The notes below the pieces were generated by a model. It was given only the letters and a program-made list of their open reading frames with translations. It was not told where the DNA came from and did no database searches. DNA of 64,000 nt from Nitrospira sp. (GTDB taxonomy: Bacteria; Nitrospirota; Nitrospiria; Nitrospirales; Nitrospiraceae). The first letter of the stretch is position 1, and every line of letters starts with the position of its first letter. Where the stretch lies: contig JARFXP010000001.1 of assembly GCA_029194675.1 (NCBI GenBank), forward strand, positions 1,542,501 through 1,606,500, given 5' to 3'. The position numbers and the translations under genes were made by a program. Positions 1 to 8,513 of the stretch are shown in pieces.

Positions 1-421
1 GTCGGTCTCTCCATCAACCCGGATGCTCGACGAACAACTCGATCGGGCGCTGGATGAAGGGTACGAGGCGTTGTCCCGAGACCCACGTCTCTTATCATTA
101 CCCGGCTCTCATGAAAAAGACATGACTCACATTGCCCAACTTCAGGTCGACAGCGCTTTGATTTTTGAACGTGTCACCAACACCCTGAAGCTGCTGGGCG
201 ATCAGTATCTTGCGCGTGTGTACCGGCTCGTCTCGCAACGTTTCCACTTAGAGGCCTGGGATGCCAGCATTCTGCGGAAATTGCAAACGCTGGACAGTAT
301 CTATGGCAAGATGTCTGATCGAGCCGGCACCAGACGGATGGAGGTGCTTGAGTGGATCATCATCATTTTAATCACGCTTTCCATCGCCCTGCCTTTTTTC
401 CCGATCAGCGGCGTGCGCTAA
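1..421 (+). pseudogene. RMD1/DUF155 family protein, internally deleted (copy A)
   Basis: This is the remnant of a paralogue of the intact RMD1 gene at 7205-8308. Bases 1-19 match the N-terminal GLSIN region (7262-7280), and base 20 onward matches 7907 onward, so 626 bp are missing. Because 626 is not a multiple of three, the upstream frame is lost. An ATG at 23 could still open a 132-residue C-terminal piece that keeps the helical domain and the final membrane helix (RMEVLEWIIIILI). The 5' end lies outside the window. RMD1-family proteins are membrane-anchored and biochemically undefined in bacteria. Confidence 0.8.
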
Positions 422-491
422 GTGGATCCTGTTCTCTCGGCTAGAATCGGTCGTTCGCAGATTGAACACGTCTATCCGGGGATAAGGTATC

Positions 492-1187
492 GTGCAGAAA
501 GTCCGCAAGCAACAGTTTCAATCTGCTCAGTCGGCACTGCGAGCGACAAACAGCGCTTCTCGTCTGATCTGCTCGTGCTTCGTGATCAGTTTTGCTCTGA
601 CGTGCATCCTGTCGCAAGACGTGACCCGAGCAGATCTCCAGTCTGAAGTGACTGTGTGGCATGAATCAGGTATGGCCGTTGCGACCAGTCCGCTGAGCGG
701 CCGGAGGGAAATCCCTCTCGGCGCTCAGGAAGTTGTGATCAGTTCCGGCACGAACGGGATCAATGGCATTGTCGTGACGTCTCGTCGGCTCTTAGGGTTT
801 TCAAGCCGTGCCCTGACCTGGGCTAAGAAAGAGCTGGATGTGAACGAAAAAGTCCTCGAACGGAAGATCCTCCCAACCTTCAGCCTCATCAGGACGGATC
901 GGCATCTGTACGGATTTCGCGGTGCTAATGGCCTGTGGCTCGAAGAAGCGTTAGGTGTGCGGGAAAAAGTGACTCGCTTCCACAGCAACGACTATGGAGT
1001 GGTCTTCATCACCAATGAGCGATTAATCGGGTTCACCCCCTTGCTCGGCGGATTCGCCTCGAAGCCATTGGATGTACATGAGCGAATCGTGGGTGTGGAT
1101 AACGAAAACGGCCTCATCCTCGTTTCCACCACCAGGCGCACACTGGTCTTCGGCAGCCGCTTGAGTGGATGGGAGGAATTCGAGTAA
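492..1187 (+). CDS. Secreted protein with four internal repeats
   Basis: A 231-residue protein of unknown function that starts with GTG after a weak GGGGATAAGG. A signal-peptide-like hydrophobic stretch (about residues 24-46) is followed by four diverged repeats of about 30-40 residues. Each has a beta-strand, a tyrosine- or leucine-glycine-phenylalanine turn and a basic/acidic strand: RRLLGF, RHLYGF, ERLIGF and RRTLVFG, usually followed by LDVNEKV-like segments. The pattern suggests a small beta-propeller or beta-sheet repeat exported to the periplasm. It sits inside copy A of the duplicated RMD1-CBS-CYTH block and has no counterpart in copy B. Confidence 0.65.
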   Translation: MQKVRKQQFQSAQSALRATNSASRLICSCFVISFALTCILSQDVTRADLQSEVTVWHESGMAVATSPLSGRREIPLGAQEVVISSGTNGINGIVVTSRRLLGFSSRALTWAKKELDVNEKVLERKILPTFSLIRTDRHLYGFRGANGLWLEEALGVREKVTRFHSNDYGVVFITNERLIGFTPLLGGFASKPLDVHERIVGVDNENGLILVSTTRRTLVFGSRLSGWEEFE

Positions 1188-1863
1188 TCGATGTCCCTAC
1201 TTTTTCACCAGATACTCAAGGCAGTTGATTTGTCAGGTTTCCAAGTAGGAGCTCCTGAACACGCAAGCATTGGCACTACTCGGCAGGCCCTTCCTAAGGT
1301 TTTAATCCAGAATTTACTGCTCCGCGACCAGTTTGTAACACAGCAGTCACACACTTGATTTAAGACCCTAGCGTCGACTGCCTCGATACTTGACTGGTAA
1401 GCCGTGTCGAACAGCATGACGTGTAGCCTCTCAACCACGTTCGGGACGAAAGGAGTTTCCCTATGGGTTTCGATGGCATCCTGAAAAGGTTTGCTGTGTT
1501 CGCCGTTATGCGGCTGCTCGGCATCAATGATTTTCGCGGCCAACTCTTAAACCCGCAAGTGACAAACCGCCGGGTTGGAGGGGCAGCTATACTCACGGCT
1601 CATCTCCATACAGCAAAGCAGGGCTCTAATGACTCCGACCTGCCCAACCGAACGCTGTATTCCTGTAGGAAATGATGTCTAACAGCTGTTAATTGCTACC
1701 TAGTCTCCTGTCCTCACGACCAGCGCATCATTCTTCACACAGAATTGGCACGATCGTAACGAGGGTGAAACAGCCATCCGATAGGCTTGCATCGTGTTCA
1801 TCAGAGGCGGAACTGCGACGAACTCCCATGTAGCTATCCCAACAGGAAAGGGGGTGAGGATCT
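1188..1863. other. Intergenic region without a convincing gene
   Basis: Several open frames of 60-112 codons exist on both strands, but none has a good ribosome site or a recognisable motif. Overlapping frames with equal claims suggest decayed sequence. Copy B has no equivalent stretch, so this is part of the insertion that separates RMD1 from CBS in copy A. Confidence 0.5.
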
Positions 1864-1956
1864 ATGATGACGTCATCGGTCGTGATCGTAGGAACGTTCG
1901 TGCTGGGCAGCCTTTTGGGCGTGCTGTTTAAGGCGTTTCATGCGGGTCGCGAGTAA
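1864..1956 (+). CDS. Single-helix small membrane protein (30 aa)
   Basis: A very short gene preceded by a strong Shine-Dalgarno (GGGGGTGAGGA) 3-4 bases before tandem ATG codons. The product is one hydrophobic helix (VVIVGTFVLGSLLGVLF) followed by a short basic tail (KAFHAGRE). No family is recognised. The good ribosome site and clean helix-plus-tail design argue that it is translated. A strong hairpin lies about 50 bases downstream. Confidence 0.5.
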   Translation: MMTSSVVIVGTFVLGSLLGVLFKAFHAGRE

Positions 1957-2006
1957 GGGAAACTTCTCGCGAGAAAAGGAGACGCAATTGTGAACGGAAA
2001 CGGTCA

Positions 2007-2050
2007 GACGAGAGTCGGAATGGGGCATGCTCGCCCCACCGACTCTCGTC
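2007..2050. terminator. Long hairpin between converging small genes
   Basis: GACGAGAGTCGG (2007-2018) pairs perfectly with CCGACTCTCGTC (2039-2050). Inside, TGGGGC pairs with GCCCCA around a 6-base loop, leaving only a two-base bulge. It lies between the plus-strand gene ending at 1956 and the minus-strand gene ending at 2216, so it may end both transcripts. No clear U-run follows on either strand. Confidence 0.5.
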
Positions 2051-2215
2051 AGGAAAAATGATTCGTCTTCAGCAATCAGACAAGATTCACCTCCGTCACC
2101 CCGACCTCTGCTTTCGCCTCGATGTTGTGCTCTGAATTGGCATCGACGTAGATTTTCACGTTCTGTTTCGCAGCCAATTCCACCTGTGATCACCCACCAA
2201 CCAACACCAATCAAC

Positions 2216-2398
2216 CTAGCGTCCTACCGACGCCGATAACCTATTGTCCACGGTCGATCGTCGCTCACTCGCGAGACGGGCGCGCTCACTCCACCGGTCT
2301 GGTTTCATGACCATGCTGAGGACGAAAATGGCAATAATGAGTAAGAAGAACGCCAGTGACACAAAGAGCAGAAAGCCGGCGCGGAGTTCGGCGATCAT
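2216..2398 (-). CDS. Small membrane protein (60 aa)
   Basis: A 60-residue protein with a nearly ideal ribosome site (AAAGGAGGAGGGACATC before ATG). Residues 8-31 form one strong transmembrane helix rich in F, L, I and V, ending in a basic juxtamembrane segment (KPDRWSERARLASERR). No known family is recognised. The C-terminal arginine-rich tail should be cytoplasmic by the positive-inside rule. Confidence 0.6.
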   Translation of the reverse strand: MIAELRAGFLLFVSLAFFLLIIAIFVLSMVMKPDRWSERARLASERRSTVDNRLSASVGR

Positions 2399-2618
2399 GA
2401 TGTCCCTCCTCCTTTACTTAGGAAAACCTGTGCCGCCACCAGGGCCATCATGCTCCTTGTGCGTCACCGCCTCATTGCCGAATCGTTAATCTCGTGTGAA
2501 CTGCCTCCTCTCCTTCTTTCCCCAGCATTTTACCGGCCTGTAATGCCCATCTAACGCCGACGCAACAGCACAGTGATAGGTTAGAGCTAATACAAAAATA
2601 ATACAAAGGAGGATCAGC
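2399..2618. promoter_or_regulatory. Upstream region of CBS gene, shared with copy B
   Basis: The last about 95 bases resemble the leader of the copy-B CBS gene (8406-8513): a TTTTACCGG..TGTAA block, then CTAAC.CCGACGCAA, and an A-rich stretch before the Shine-Dalgarno. No clear -35/-10 pair was identified. The shared leader marks this as part of the block duplication and probably holds the CBS promoter. Confidence 0.4.
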
Positions 2619-3002
2619 ATGGTCACAGTCGGTAACTTAATGCAGAAGGAACCAGTAACGGTGGACGTAGGCACCTCTGTCATCGAGGCGGCGAAACTGA
2701 TGAAAGCCTATAACGTCGAAAGTGTGCTGGTGGCCCGCCAAGCGCGGATCATCGGCATCCTAACGGAATCGGACGTCGTCAAGAAGTTCGTGGGGGCCGA
2801 GAAAGTATCCTACTTCGTGCCGGTGGAGGACATCATGAGCAGTCCGGTACTCGGCATCGAAGAGCGACGACCATTGACAGAAGCCGCCGACCTCATGGAC
2901 AAACATCGCACACGCCACCTCGGCGTGACCAAAGGCGGTGCGCTCATCGGCCTGGTGTCGGTTCGGGACTTTCTCCGACCCGTCTCCATCGACGAGTTTT
3001 AA
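2619..3002 (+). CDS. CBS-domain pair protein (copy A)
   Basis: A 127-residue stand-alone Bateman module: CBS1 at about residues 3-58 and CBS2 at about 66-122. Typical features are visible: MQKEPVTVDVGTS, GILTESDVVKKFV, DIMSSPV and GLVSVRDFLRP. Such pairs bind adenine nucleotides or S-adenosylmethionine and control partner proteins or transporters. The Shine-Dalgarno is AAAGGAGGATCAGC. It is highly similar to the copy-B gene at 8514. The ligand cannot be told from sequence. Confidence 0.9.
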   Translation: MVTVGNLMQKEPVTVDVGTSVIEAAKLMKAYNVESVLVARQARIIGILTESDVVKKFVGAEKVSYFVPVEDIMSSPVLGIEERRPLTEAADLMDKHRTRHLGVTKGGALIGLVSVRDFLRPVSIDEF

Positions 3003-3024
3003 CGACCCTACCTTTCTTGAGCCC

Positions 3025-3046
3025 GCTGCCTACGTGGCGAGGCAGC
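3025..3046 (+). promoter_or_regulatory. Conserved hairpin after CBS gene
   Basis: GCTGCCT (3025-3031) pairs with AGGCAGC (3040-3046). An equivalent hairpin with a changed loop is present after the copy-B CBS gene (8920-8940). It lies in a 175-base spacer that is conserved between the two copies. It could attenuate transcription between CBS and CYTH. Confidence 0.4.
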
Positions 3047-3178
3047 CCTTACCTGCTCTTCCATGTCGCCAGTCGCATGGGCGACCTTCCCTGGTATTCT
3101 CTGACCACCCCCTGAGCTGCATTCCCCTCTCCTCTGCGTAACACTGAAGGGTGCCGGCTTTGCCATGAGGATTCCGCG

Positions 3179-3820
3179 ATGATCCGATTGGACAAACATC
3201 TCGCTACTGGTGATCGCTCCTCCCCAATCTCATTACAACCAGAACGCGAACTGAAACTAGCCGTCGATCCTAATTTCCGCATCCCTCGACTTCCCGGAAC
3301 GCCGCTCCCCCGACGACAGCTGATCTCCACCTATTACGACACCGTTGCCTATGACTTGGCCCATGCGAAGATTACTCTTCGCCATCGAATCGAACGGGGG
3401 AAAAAGTCTTGGCAGTTGAAAATTCTCTTGGGCAATGATCGGCAGGAAGTGGAAGTGCCTGACGATCAGGGAGATCCACCGGCTTCTCTCCGCCATCTGG
3501 TGATGCTCCATTTAGGGCATCGGAAACTGTTGCCGGTCGTGAGCCTGCGAGTCAGACGGTCGGGCATCCTGGTACAACAACATCGTCATCCTGTCGCTGA
3601 AGTGACCCTCGATAATGTGACCGTGGTGAAGAATGGCTCCGTGATCCAGCGGTTCCGTGAGTTGGAAATCGAACAACGGCAGGGCGATGAGGCCGCGCTT
3701 CGTTCCCTCGAACGGCACATGCGCGAAGCCGGTGCGTCTGGTCATGATGGACAGCCAAAGTTCTTTCGTACCCTCTCCCTCGCAGCTTCCATACCCCCCG
3801 CGCAGCCCCAGCCGTTTTGA
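3179..3820 (+). CDS. CYTH-domain protein lacking CHAD (copy A)
   Basis: A 213-residue CYTH (triphosphate tunnel metalloenzyme) domain. The signature ExExK is seen as ERELK near residue 22, followed by RRQLISTYYDT and RHRIERGKKSW tunnel strands and the FRELEIEQRQG acidic motif. The family binds triphosphates or polyphosphate with a divalent metal. Copy B (9077-10564) continues into a CHAD domain, but here the reading stops just after QPQPF where the paralogue reads QPQTEAP, so CHAD was lost. The domain itself looks intact and may still work alone. Confidence 0.85.
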   Translation: MIRLDKHLATGDRSSPISLQPERELKLAVDPNFRIPRLPGTPLPRRQLISTYYDTVAYDLAHAKITLRHRIERGKKSWQLKILLGNDRQEVEVPDDQGDPPASLRHLVMLHLGHRKLLPVVSLRVRRSGILVQQHRHPVAEVTLDNVTVVKNGSVIQRFRELEIEQRQGDEAALRSLERHMREAGASGHDGQPKFFRTLSLAASIPPAQPQPF

Positions 3821-3859
3821 GTGAAAAGTTACGAAGGGCTTTTCCACAGAGCAACAGAC

Positions 3860-4216
3860 TCACAACTTCACCAAGCTGAGGTTCATGCCCACACAGACTA
3901 CCACTGCGTTAGACGAAAGCGTGCGGAGAAGCGTAACGAGTCGTTCTGGCTTCGCTCCGACAGCCAATTCTTCCCGCGTCTCGACTTTGAGAGTCGGACG
4001 GATGACCGCCCGTAACAGCCTTGCCGTATCGTAGGCTCGCACATACGGGCTCGTAAACAGGTGGGTCGGCTCACAGCCAAGTGCGGCCAACCCTTCGGCA
4101 GCCTGTCGAGCACGCCTTTTCCCTTTCTCCGTGAGAGGGCGATTCTCCTCCGCCCCTTCCCATCCATCAGGTTCCACAGCGATGCCATGACGAACCAGAA
4201 TACAGTCCTTAACCAT
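3860..4216 (-). pseudogene. Truncated SixA-type phosphohistidine phosphatase
   Basis: The N-terminal two thirds of a SixA-like histidine phosphatase: ILVRHGIA carries the catalytic RHG, then ENRPLTEKGKRRA and TSPYVRAYDTA are typical of the family. The chain ends at about residue 118 with VVCVGMNLSL, where the family has a GHEP motif holding the second catalytic histidine. That histidine and the following helices are missing. The start is taken at MVKDCILVRHG (ATG at 4216). An ATG at 4225 is also possible. Probably inactive. Confidence 0.7.
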
Positions 4217-4346
4217 CCTCGACATAGCCGAAACGAGCCAACCGCAGAGGGACAATGCAGTTAACACAAGTTTTACCTGTTCGTGATCGCTTCGGAACGA
4301 TAGTCCGTTACCCTCATGTTTGACCGGAACAGAAAGAAAGGAAGCC

Positions 4347-4844
4347 ATGTCAGCGCTGGACACGATTCGTCTGTTTGACGGTGCGATCCTATGGCGTCGG
4401 CTCTCTCATCTCGATCTCTTAGAGGTCTGGACCAGAGCCATAAAAGGGGTCCTCAGTTTGGTGATGTTGATGATCCTCACCGCCCTCACCGGCGGCGCGC
4501 TGAAGACGCTTTGGGAGATTCGACTCCTCATCGATCATTCAGCCGAGGTTGTCCTGCGCCAGGTCATCGTCAACACGCTCATGTTGCTGGCGCTCGTCGA
4601 GGTCTTCAAGACCACCGTCACCTACTTCCGGGAGGGACGCGTCAAGGTGACATTCATCGTAGATACGATCCTGGTCGTCATGCTGACCGAGGTGATCTCC
4701 CAATGGTTCAAAGGAGGAGACTGGCAAGCACTGACGGCCCTCTTAGGGATTCTGTTTGTTCTCAGCGTTGTTCGTGTCATGGCTGTTCGATGGAGTCCGA
4801 CACTAAGAACAGGGCTTCATGATGCCATGCGCTTTGATCTCTAA
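4347..4844 (+). CDS. PsiE-like membrane protein
   Basis: A 165-residue integral membrane protein with about four hydrophobic helices (about residues 33-55, 72-90, 100-122 and 130-148). Motifs such as VNTLMLLALVEVFKTTVTYFREGRVKVTFIVDT fit the phosphate-starvation-inducible PsiE family, whose function is unknown. The start follows AGAAAGGAAGCC. Its position beside CYTH and SixA-like genes makes a link to phosphate plausible, but that is inference. Confidence 0.65.
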   Translation: MSALDTIRLFDGAILWRRLSHLDLLEVWTRAIKGVLSLVMLMILTALTGGALKTLWEIRLLIDHSAEVVLRQVIVNTLMLLALVEVFKTTVTYFREGRVKVTFIVDTILVVMLTEVISQWFKGGDWQALTALLGILFVLSVVRVMAVRWSPTLRTGLHDAMRFDL

Positions 4845-4861
4845 CACTTGAGAGGTGCTCA

Positions 4862-5056
4862 ATGACTCAACAACTTGCGACTAAACTACTGGCAATCGTT
4901 CAAGAGAGGCAATGTATTCTGCTTGATGAACTCCTACTCTGCTTTCCCGAGCTCACCTGGAGTCAGGTGTTCTCGCTCGTGGATGAGCTCAGCCGTCAAA
5001 CATTGATCTGTTTGGAGCGACGTGGCTTTGAATACGAATTACGCGCGCTTTCATGA
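4862..5056 (+). CDS. Small winged-helix-like protein (64 aa)
   Basis: A 64-residue protein starting 17 bases after the PsiE-like gene with a GAGAGGTGCTC ribosome site. The pattern (helix, LLDELLLCFPELTWSQVFSLVDEL, then a strand pair ICLERRGFEYELRAL) resembles a minimal winged-helix DNA-binding fold: a recognition helix at about residues 30-43 and a beta-wing at the end. No family is assigned. It is probably co-transcribed with the PsiE-like gene. Confidence 0.55.
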   Translation: MTQQLATKLLAIVQERQCILLDELLLCFPELTWSQVFSLVDELSRQTLICLERRGFEYELRALS

Positions 5057-5258
5057 TTCGCAGCGGCACGCTCGCTCCTTGAAGATGCCTCAGCAGAGAG
5101 GAACTGCGGAAGACGAAACAGGACGCTCCGGGGTAGGTATCATGAGCCTCGAAGTAGACCTCCTCTCATTGATTCGTGAGGCTAGTTCTTTCTTCCGGTC
5201 TGGGTTGGGCATCGAGAGCTCAGCCCCTCACGCCCACCCGGAAGACAGAACAAGGATC

Positions 5259-5366
5259 GGGAGTCATTCTGTGACATGGATCGTGCGGAAGGCCCAACGG
5301 TTAGAGACAACAAAGGGGTGGGGAGTCATTTAGTGACCTGGATCGCACGGTCGGCCAGGCAGTTAG
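5259..5366 (+). repeat. Two 46-bp direct repeats, 62-bp period
   Basis: Units at 5259-5304 and 5321-5366 share GGGAGTCATT..GTGAC.TGGATCG and a GGCC..GTTAG end. In the same frame both encode SH(S/L)VTWI-R-A-like peptides followed by stops. They are probably remnants of a duplicated small gene end. The rest of 5057-5523 shows only a hairpin (CGTGAG/CTCACG, 5409-5426). Confidence 0.5.
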
Positions 5367-5523
5367 GCTTAGAGCCCGCGCTCAGGCCGCTGGGCCGACC
5401 GAAGAGCTCGTGAGAAAAGACTCACGATCTCTCCCGACCTCAATTCGGCTTCCCTTCGCTGATTCCTGTGGCGCCGGCCGATGCGGCGACGCCGGAGGAG
5501 AATCTTCAGCGATATCGGTCTGT

Positions 5524-6837
5524 TCAGAACAGATAGATGGCCTCCAAGGACAGCGTCGATTGATAGCTGGTCGCGCGTGAGCCGACTTGAAACACGTTCT
5601 GGTTGGACTTGTCGTACCGATATTCCAGCCGGGTGATGAGGGATTTGAACGGTTTGTATTGTAATGTCGAGGTGACTTCCCACAGGGTTTGCGCGACGGG
5701 CGGTGCGGGTGTCGTCGAGGTGGCCCCGAAGCAGACGTTGGCTCTCGGCTGGTAAGCCGTCGTTCCTTCGCAGGTTACAAATCCGCCGGCATCCTCAAAC
5801 AGTTCCCCGCGAAGCCGTACCCCCCATTGTTTGGTGAAATCATGGATCACATAGCCCGCCACTCCGTTCCACCGCGCATTGCCTGCCTGGCTGATCCTGC
5901 TGCTGTTCGCCTGATTCGCATAGTAAGACTCAAGGACGAGCGAAGTCTGGTCTGTCGCGTGGAAGCTGGCAAACCCCCCGACCAATAGGAGGTCCCCGCC
6001 GGGCGTCCCGCTCGCTCCAGGCCGAGGCCCGGCCAAGCCGTACAAGGTGAGTTTGACCCGTTCAGACGGAGTGATGGTCAGCGCTGATTCCACCAATGGG
6101 TCATGTTGACTGTCTGCTCGCGCCGAGTTGATGTAGCCGATCGCTCCGACCGACAGCGAGACCCGTTCCGTAATGTCATATGACACCCGCCCTCCTCGAG
6201 TCGTAAACGGCTGCCCGAGGCCGAAGAGCCACGATCTTGAATAATTGGGATTGTGCGGGCTTTCCACGACTTCGTAGCCGATCAAGGTATTGAACTGACC
6301 GAGTTGTATGTGGAGTCCATTCCCAACCGGCGCGACATACTGCACATAGAATTCCTGGAAGTCGGCCCAGGTGCTGAGCCCGACGCCACCGATGAAATCA
6401 GAATCACGGCCGGCATTGAACTTCACGCGAAACCCAGCGCGATCTTTCCAATTTCCATCGGCTTTGGCTTCCTTCTCCAACACGAACTGCGCGAGATTCG
6501 GCCGAAACTGGTTCGAATTTACGTCGAAGATACGAAGCTCATTGATGTTATTGGACGGATTATTGAAATTTTGGGTGTAAGAGCCCTCGAGATATCCATA
6601 CAACCGCAACCCCCAGTCTTCCGAGAGCAGGCGCTTCATTACCCCTTTCGGCGTGCCCTTGTGTCGGAGGGCGACGTGTTCCAGCGTTTCATCCCCCTTG
6701 CTGTCTGGTGTATCGGCCCGCGCCTCAACAAACGCAATCCCCCACATGAGGAGCAGGGTTATGAGGATGACAGCTGGACAGCGACGTAAAATAGACAACC
6801 GAAAATAGACAACCGAGTCAGGAATTGTATCGTGCAT
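5524..6837 (-). CDS. Outer-membrane beta-barrel porin (BBP2/OmpL-like)
   Basis: A 437-residue predicted outer-membrane barrel. An N-terminal signal peptide (hydrophobic VILITLLLMWGIAF, then ARA-D) is followed by GLRLYGYLEGSYTQNF, a string of alternating amphipathic strands, and a terminal aromatic (AIYLF). Motifs such as FNAGRDSDFIGG, GQFNTLIGYEV and NPNYSRSW are typical of the putative beta-barrel porin-2 family. The ATG at 6837 lies inside a dispersed repeat, so a TTG at 6798 is an alternative start. The substrate is unknown. Confidence 0.85.
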   Translation of the reverse strand: MHDTIPDSVVYFRLSILRRCPAVILITLLLMWGIAFVEARADTPDSKGDETLEHVALRHKGTPKGVMKRLLSEDWGLRLYGYLEGSYTQNFNNPSNNINELRIFDVNSNQFRPNLAQFVLEKEAKADGNWKDRAGFRVKFNAGRDSDFIGGVGLSTWADFQEFYVQYVAPVGNGLHIQLGQFNTLIGYEVVESPHNPNYSRSWLFGLGQPFTTRGGRVSYDITERVSLSVGAIGYINSARADSQHDPLVESALTITPSERVKLTLYGLAGPRPGASGTPGGDLLLVGGFASFHATDQTSLVLESYYANQANSSRISQAGNARWNGVAGYVIHDFTKQWGVRLRGELFEDAGGFVTCEGTTAYQPRANVCFGATSTTPAPPVAQTLWEVTSTLQYKPFKSLITRLEYRYDKSNQNVFQVGSRATSYQSTLSLEAIYLF

Positions 6838-7025
6838 AACCTACCGTGCCTGTTTCAGCCGGTACCTGTCCGTCGCGTCAGACATGCCAAGATGATCAAC
6901 CATGTCGTCAAGGACTGCCCTTGGCAACGATGGACTTCATGTCGGTCCGAGCATGTCATGTATAACACCATCACGTGATAGTACCGCAGTCCTTATCATG
7001 CGAATTTAAATTCTACGCCCTTTCA
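6829..7025. repeat. Diverged dispersed element, copy 1
   Basis: This stretch resembles 24083-24290 along about 200 bases. Both start with TTGTATCGTGCATA and share ATGGTC/ATGATC.ACCAT, GTCGATGTCCGAG-like and CCATC.C.TGATAG segments in the same order, with clear divergence. No complete gene is present. The minus strand of both reads a short MVDH(F/L)G..DAT..R peptide ending in MHDT, so it may be a decayed coding fragment. It occupies the porin promoter region. Confidence 0.5.
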
Positions 7026-7204
7026 GGAGTTCCGCAGTGATTCACAACTTCGGTCGCGACATGCTGGACGGCACAAGAAGCGTTGCGTCCCCCAGCGAAC
7101 CCCCTATGTCAGGCCATCATACGGCCTGCCATAGAATTAAGACGTGTTCCGGACAATCTCCCCTGATGTGAAACTGTTAAAATGATCGCGTGCGCGGAAT
7201 CGCC

Positions 7205-8308
7205 ATGCCGGAACATGTGATCATCACCAAAGGGACCTGTTTCGCCCTTTTCGCCTACGATGTCGGCCTCTCCATCAACCTGACTGATGCGGAGCGACGG
7301 ATTATCGCCGGGACGGAGCGAGGGCGACTGCGCCATAAGACCAGAGCCCCTCAGTATTTCGAGTATCGACCGGCTCCCCTGCGACTCGTTCAGGAAGGAA
7401 GCGTGTTCGACGTCAGTCAGTATCAGACCAGTCCGACGGTCGAAGCGATGGTGTATGACTTCGGGGCTGTGACCATCACCTATCGCTTCCCGATCGACGG
7501 ACCGTTCGATCGGTTACTGGATCTGAGCGAGTCGCTCTACGAGCATGAACAACTTCTGACCGAATCGCGCGCTCGCGTGGAACAGCTGCTCCAAGTGTTG
7601 GGCCCCGCAGTCGAGCGGCCGTCCATTGCGCAGGAGGTGGAAGATTACATTATTTTCTTGATTGAGTCCTCTGTACCGGAGAAGCCTCCGTTGTGGACGA
7701 GCAACGAACCTGACTTAGCTCATCTCTTGCGCGCAGAACGAACGCCGTTTTCCGAGCAAGAAGTGGCCGACGCGGTCTCCTGCCGGATCTCGTTCGGTCA
7801 ACAGGATGCTGCGATCATCGACTGGCATTCAGCGGTATTGTTCGGCAAGGAGATGGACGACGTCCGGGCGGTGCTAGAATTCGCCAACGTCGAGTTGCTG
7901 GAGATGCGAATACTCGACGAACAACTCGATCGTGCACTGGACGAAGGCTACGAAGCCTTGTCTCGAAAACCGCGCTTCCTGTCTCTGCCGGGCTCTCATG
8001 AAAAGGACATGACGCACATTGCGCAGCTTCAGGTCGACAGCGCGTTGATTTTTGAACGCGTCACCAACACCTTGAAGCTGCTGGGCGACCAGTATCTTGC
8101 GCGGGTCTATCGGCTGGTCTCGCAGCGCTTTCACTTGGAGGCCTGGGACGCGAGCATCCTGCGCAAACTTCAGACGTTGGAAAGCATTTACGGCAAGATG
8201 TCGGACCGAGCCGGCACCAGACGGATGGAGGTGCTTGAGTGGATTATCATCATTTTGATCACGCTTTCCATCGCCCTTCCGTTTCTCCCGATAGGGGTCG
8301 GTCACTGA
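7205..8308 (+). CDS. RMD1/DUF155 family membrane protein (copy B)
   Basis: A 367-residue full-length member of the RMD1 (DUF155) family. Visible features are the N-terminal DVGLSINL strand, MVYDFGAVTITYRFP, a long helical region with QLDRALDEGYEALSR and VDSALIFERVTNTLKLLGDQYLARVYR, the motif DRAGTRRMEVLEWIIIILI, and one C-terminal membrane helix. Eukaryotic members sit in the mitochondrial inner membrane. The bacterial role is unknown. The ATG at 7205 is preferred over a GTG at 7190. It starts the intact RMD1-CBS-CYTH/CHAD block. Confidence 0.85.
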   Translation: MPEHVIITKGTCFALFAYDVGLSINLTDAERRIIAGTERGRLRHKTRAPQYFEYRPAPLRLVQEGSVFDVSQYQTSPTVEAMVYDFGAVTITYRFPIDGPFDRLLDLSESLYEHEQLLTESRARVEQLLQVLGPAVERPSIAQEVEDYIIFLIESSVPEKPPLWTSNEPDLAHLLRAERTPFSEQEVADAVSCRISFGQQDAAIIDWHSAVLFGKEMDDVRAVLEFANVELLEMRILDEQLDRALDEGYEALSRKPRFLSLPGSHEKDMTHIAQLQVDSALIFERVTNTLKLLGDQYLARVYRLVSQRFHLEAWDASILRKLQTLESIYGKMSDRAGTRRMEVLEWIIIILITLSIALPFLPIGVGH

Positions 8309-8513
8309 GCGTTCCGTGTCCTCTCATCACGCGGCATCTTGTACACGATTGAGGAACCGGTACAAAGCGATTTCCCTGTTTGCTCCCCAAATCTGGGTAA
8401 GATAGTCTTCTTCCATTCGGATTTTACCGGTTTGTAACGCCATCCTAACCCCGACGCAATATATCCGCGATAGGCTTGATGTCAAATCACAAATAACAAA
8501 AAGGAGGAGCAGT

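Noticed and set aside
1205-1596. Minus-strand open frames of 112 and 78 codons
   Set aside because: They overlap each other in different frames, lack ribosome sites and show no family pattern.
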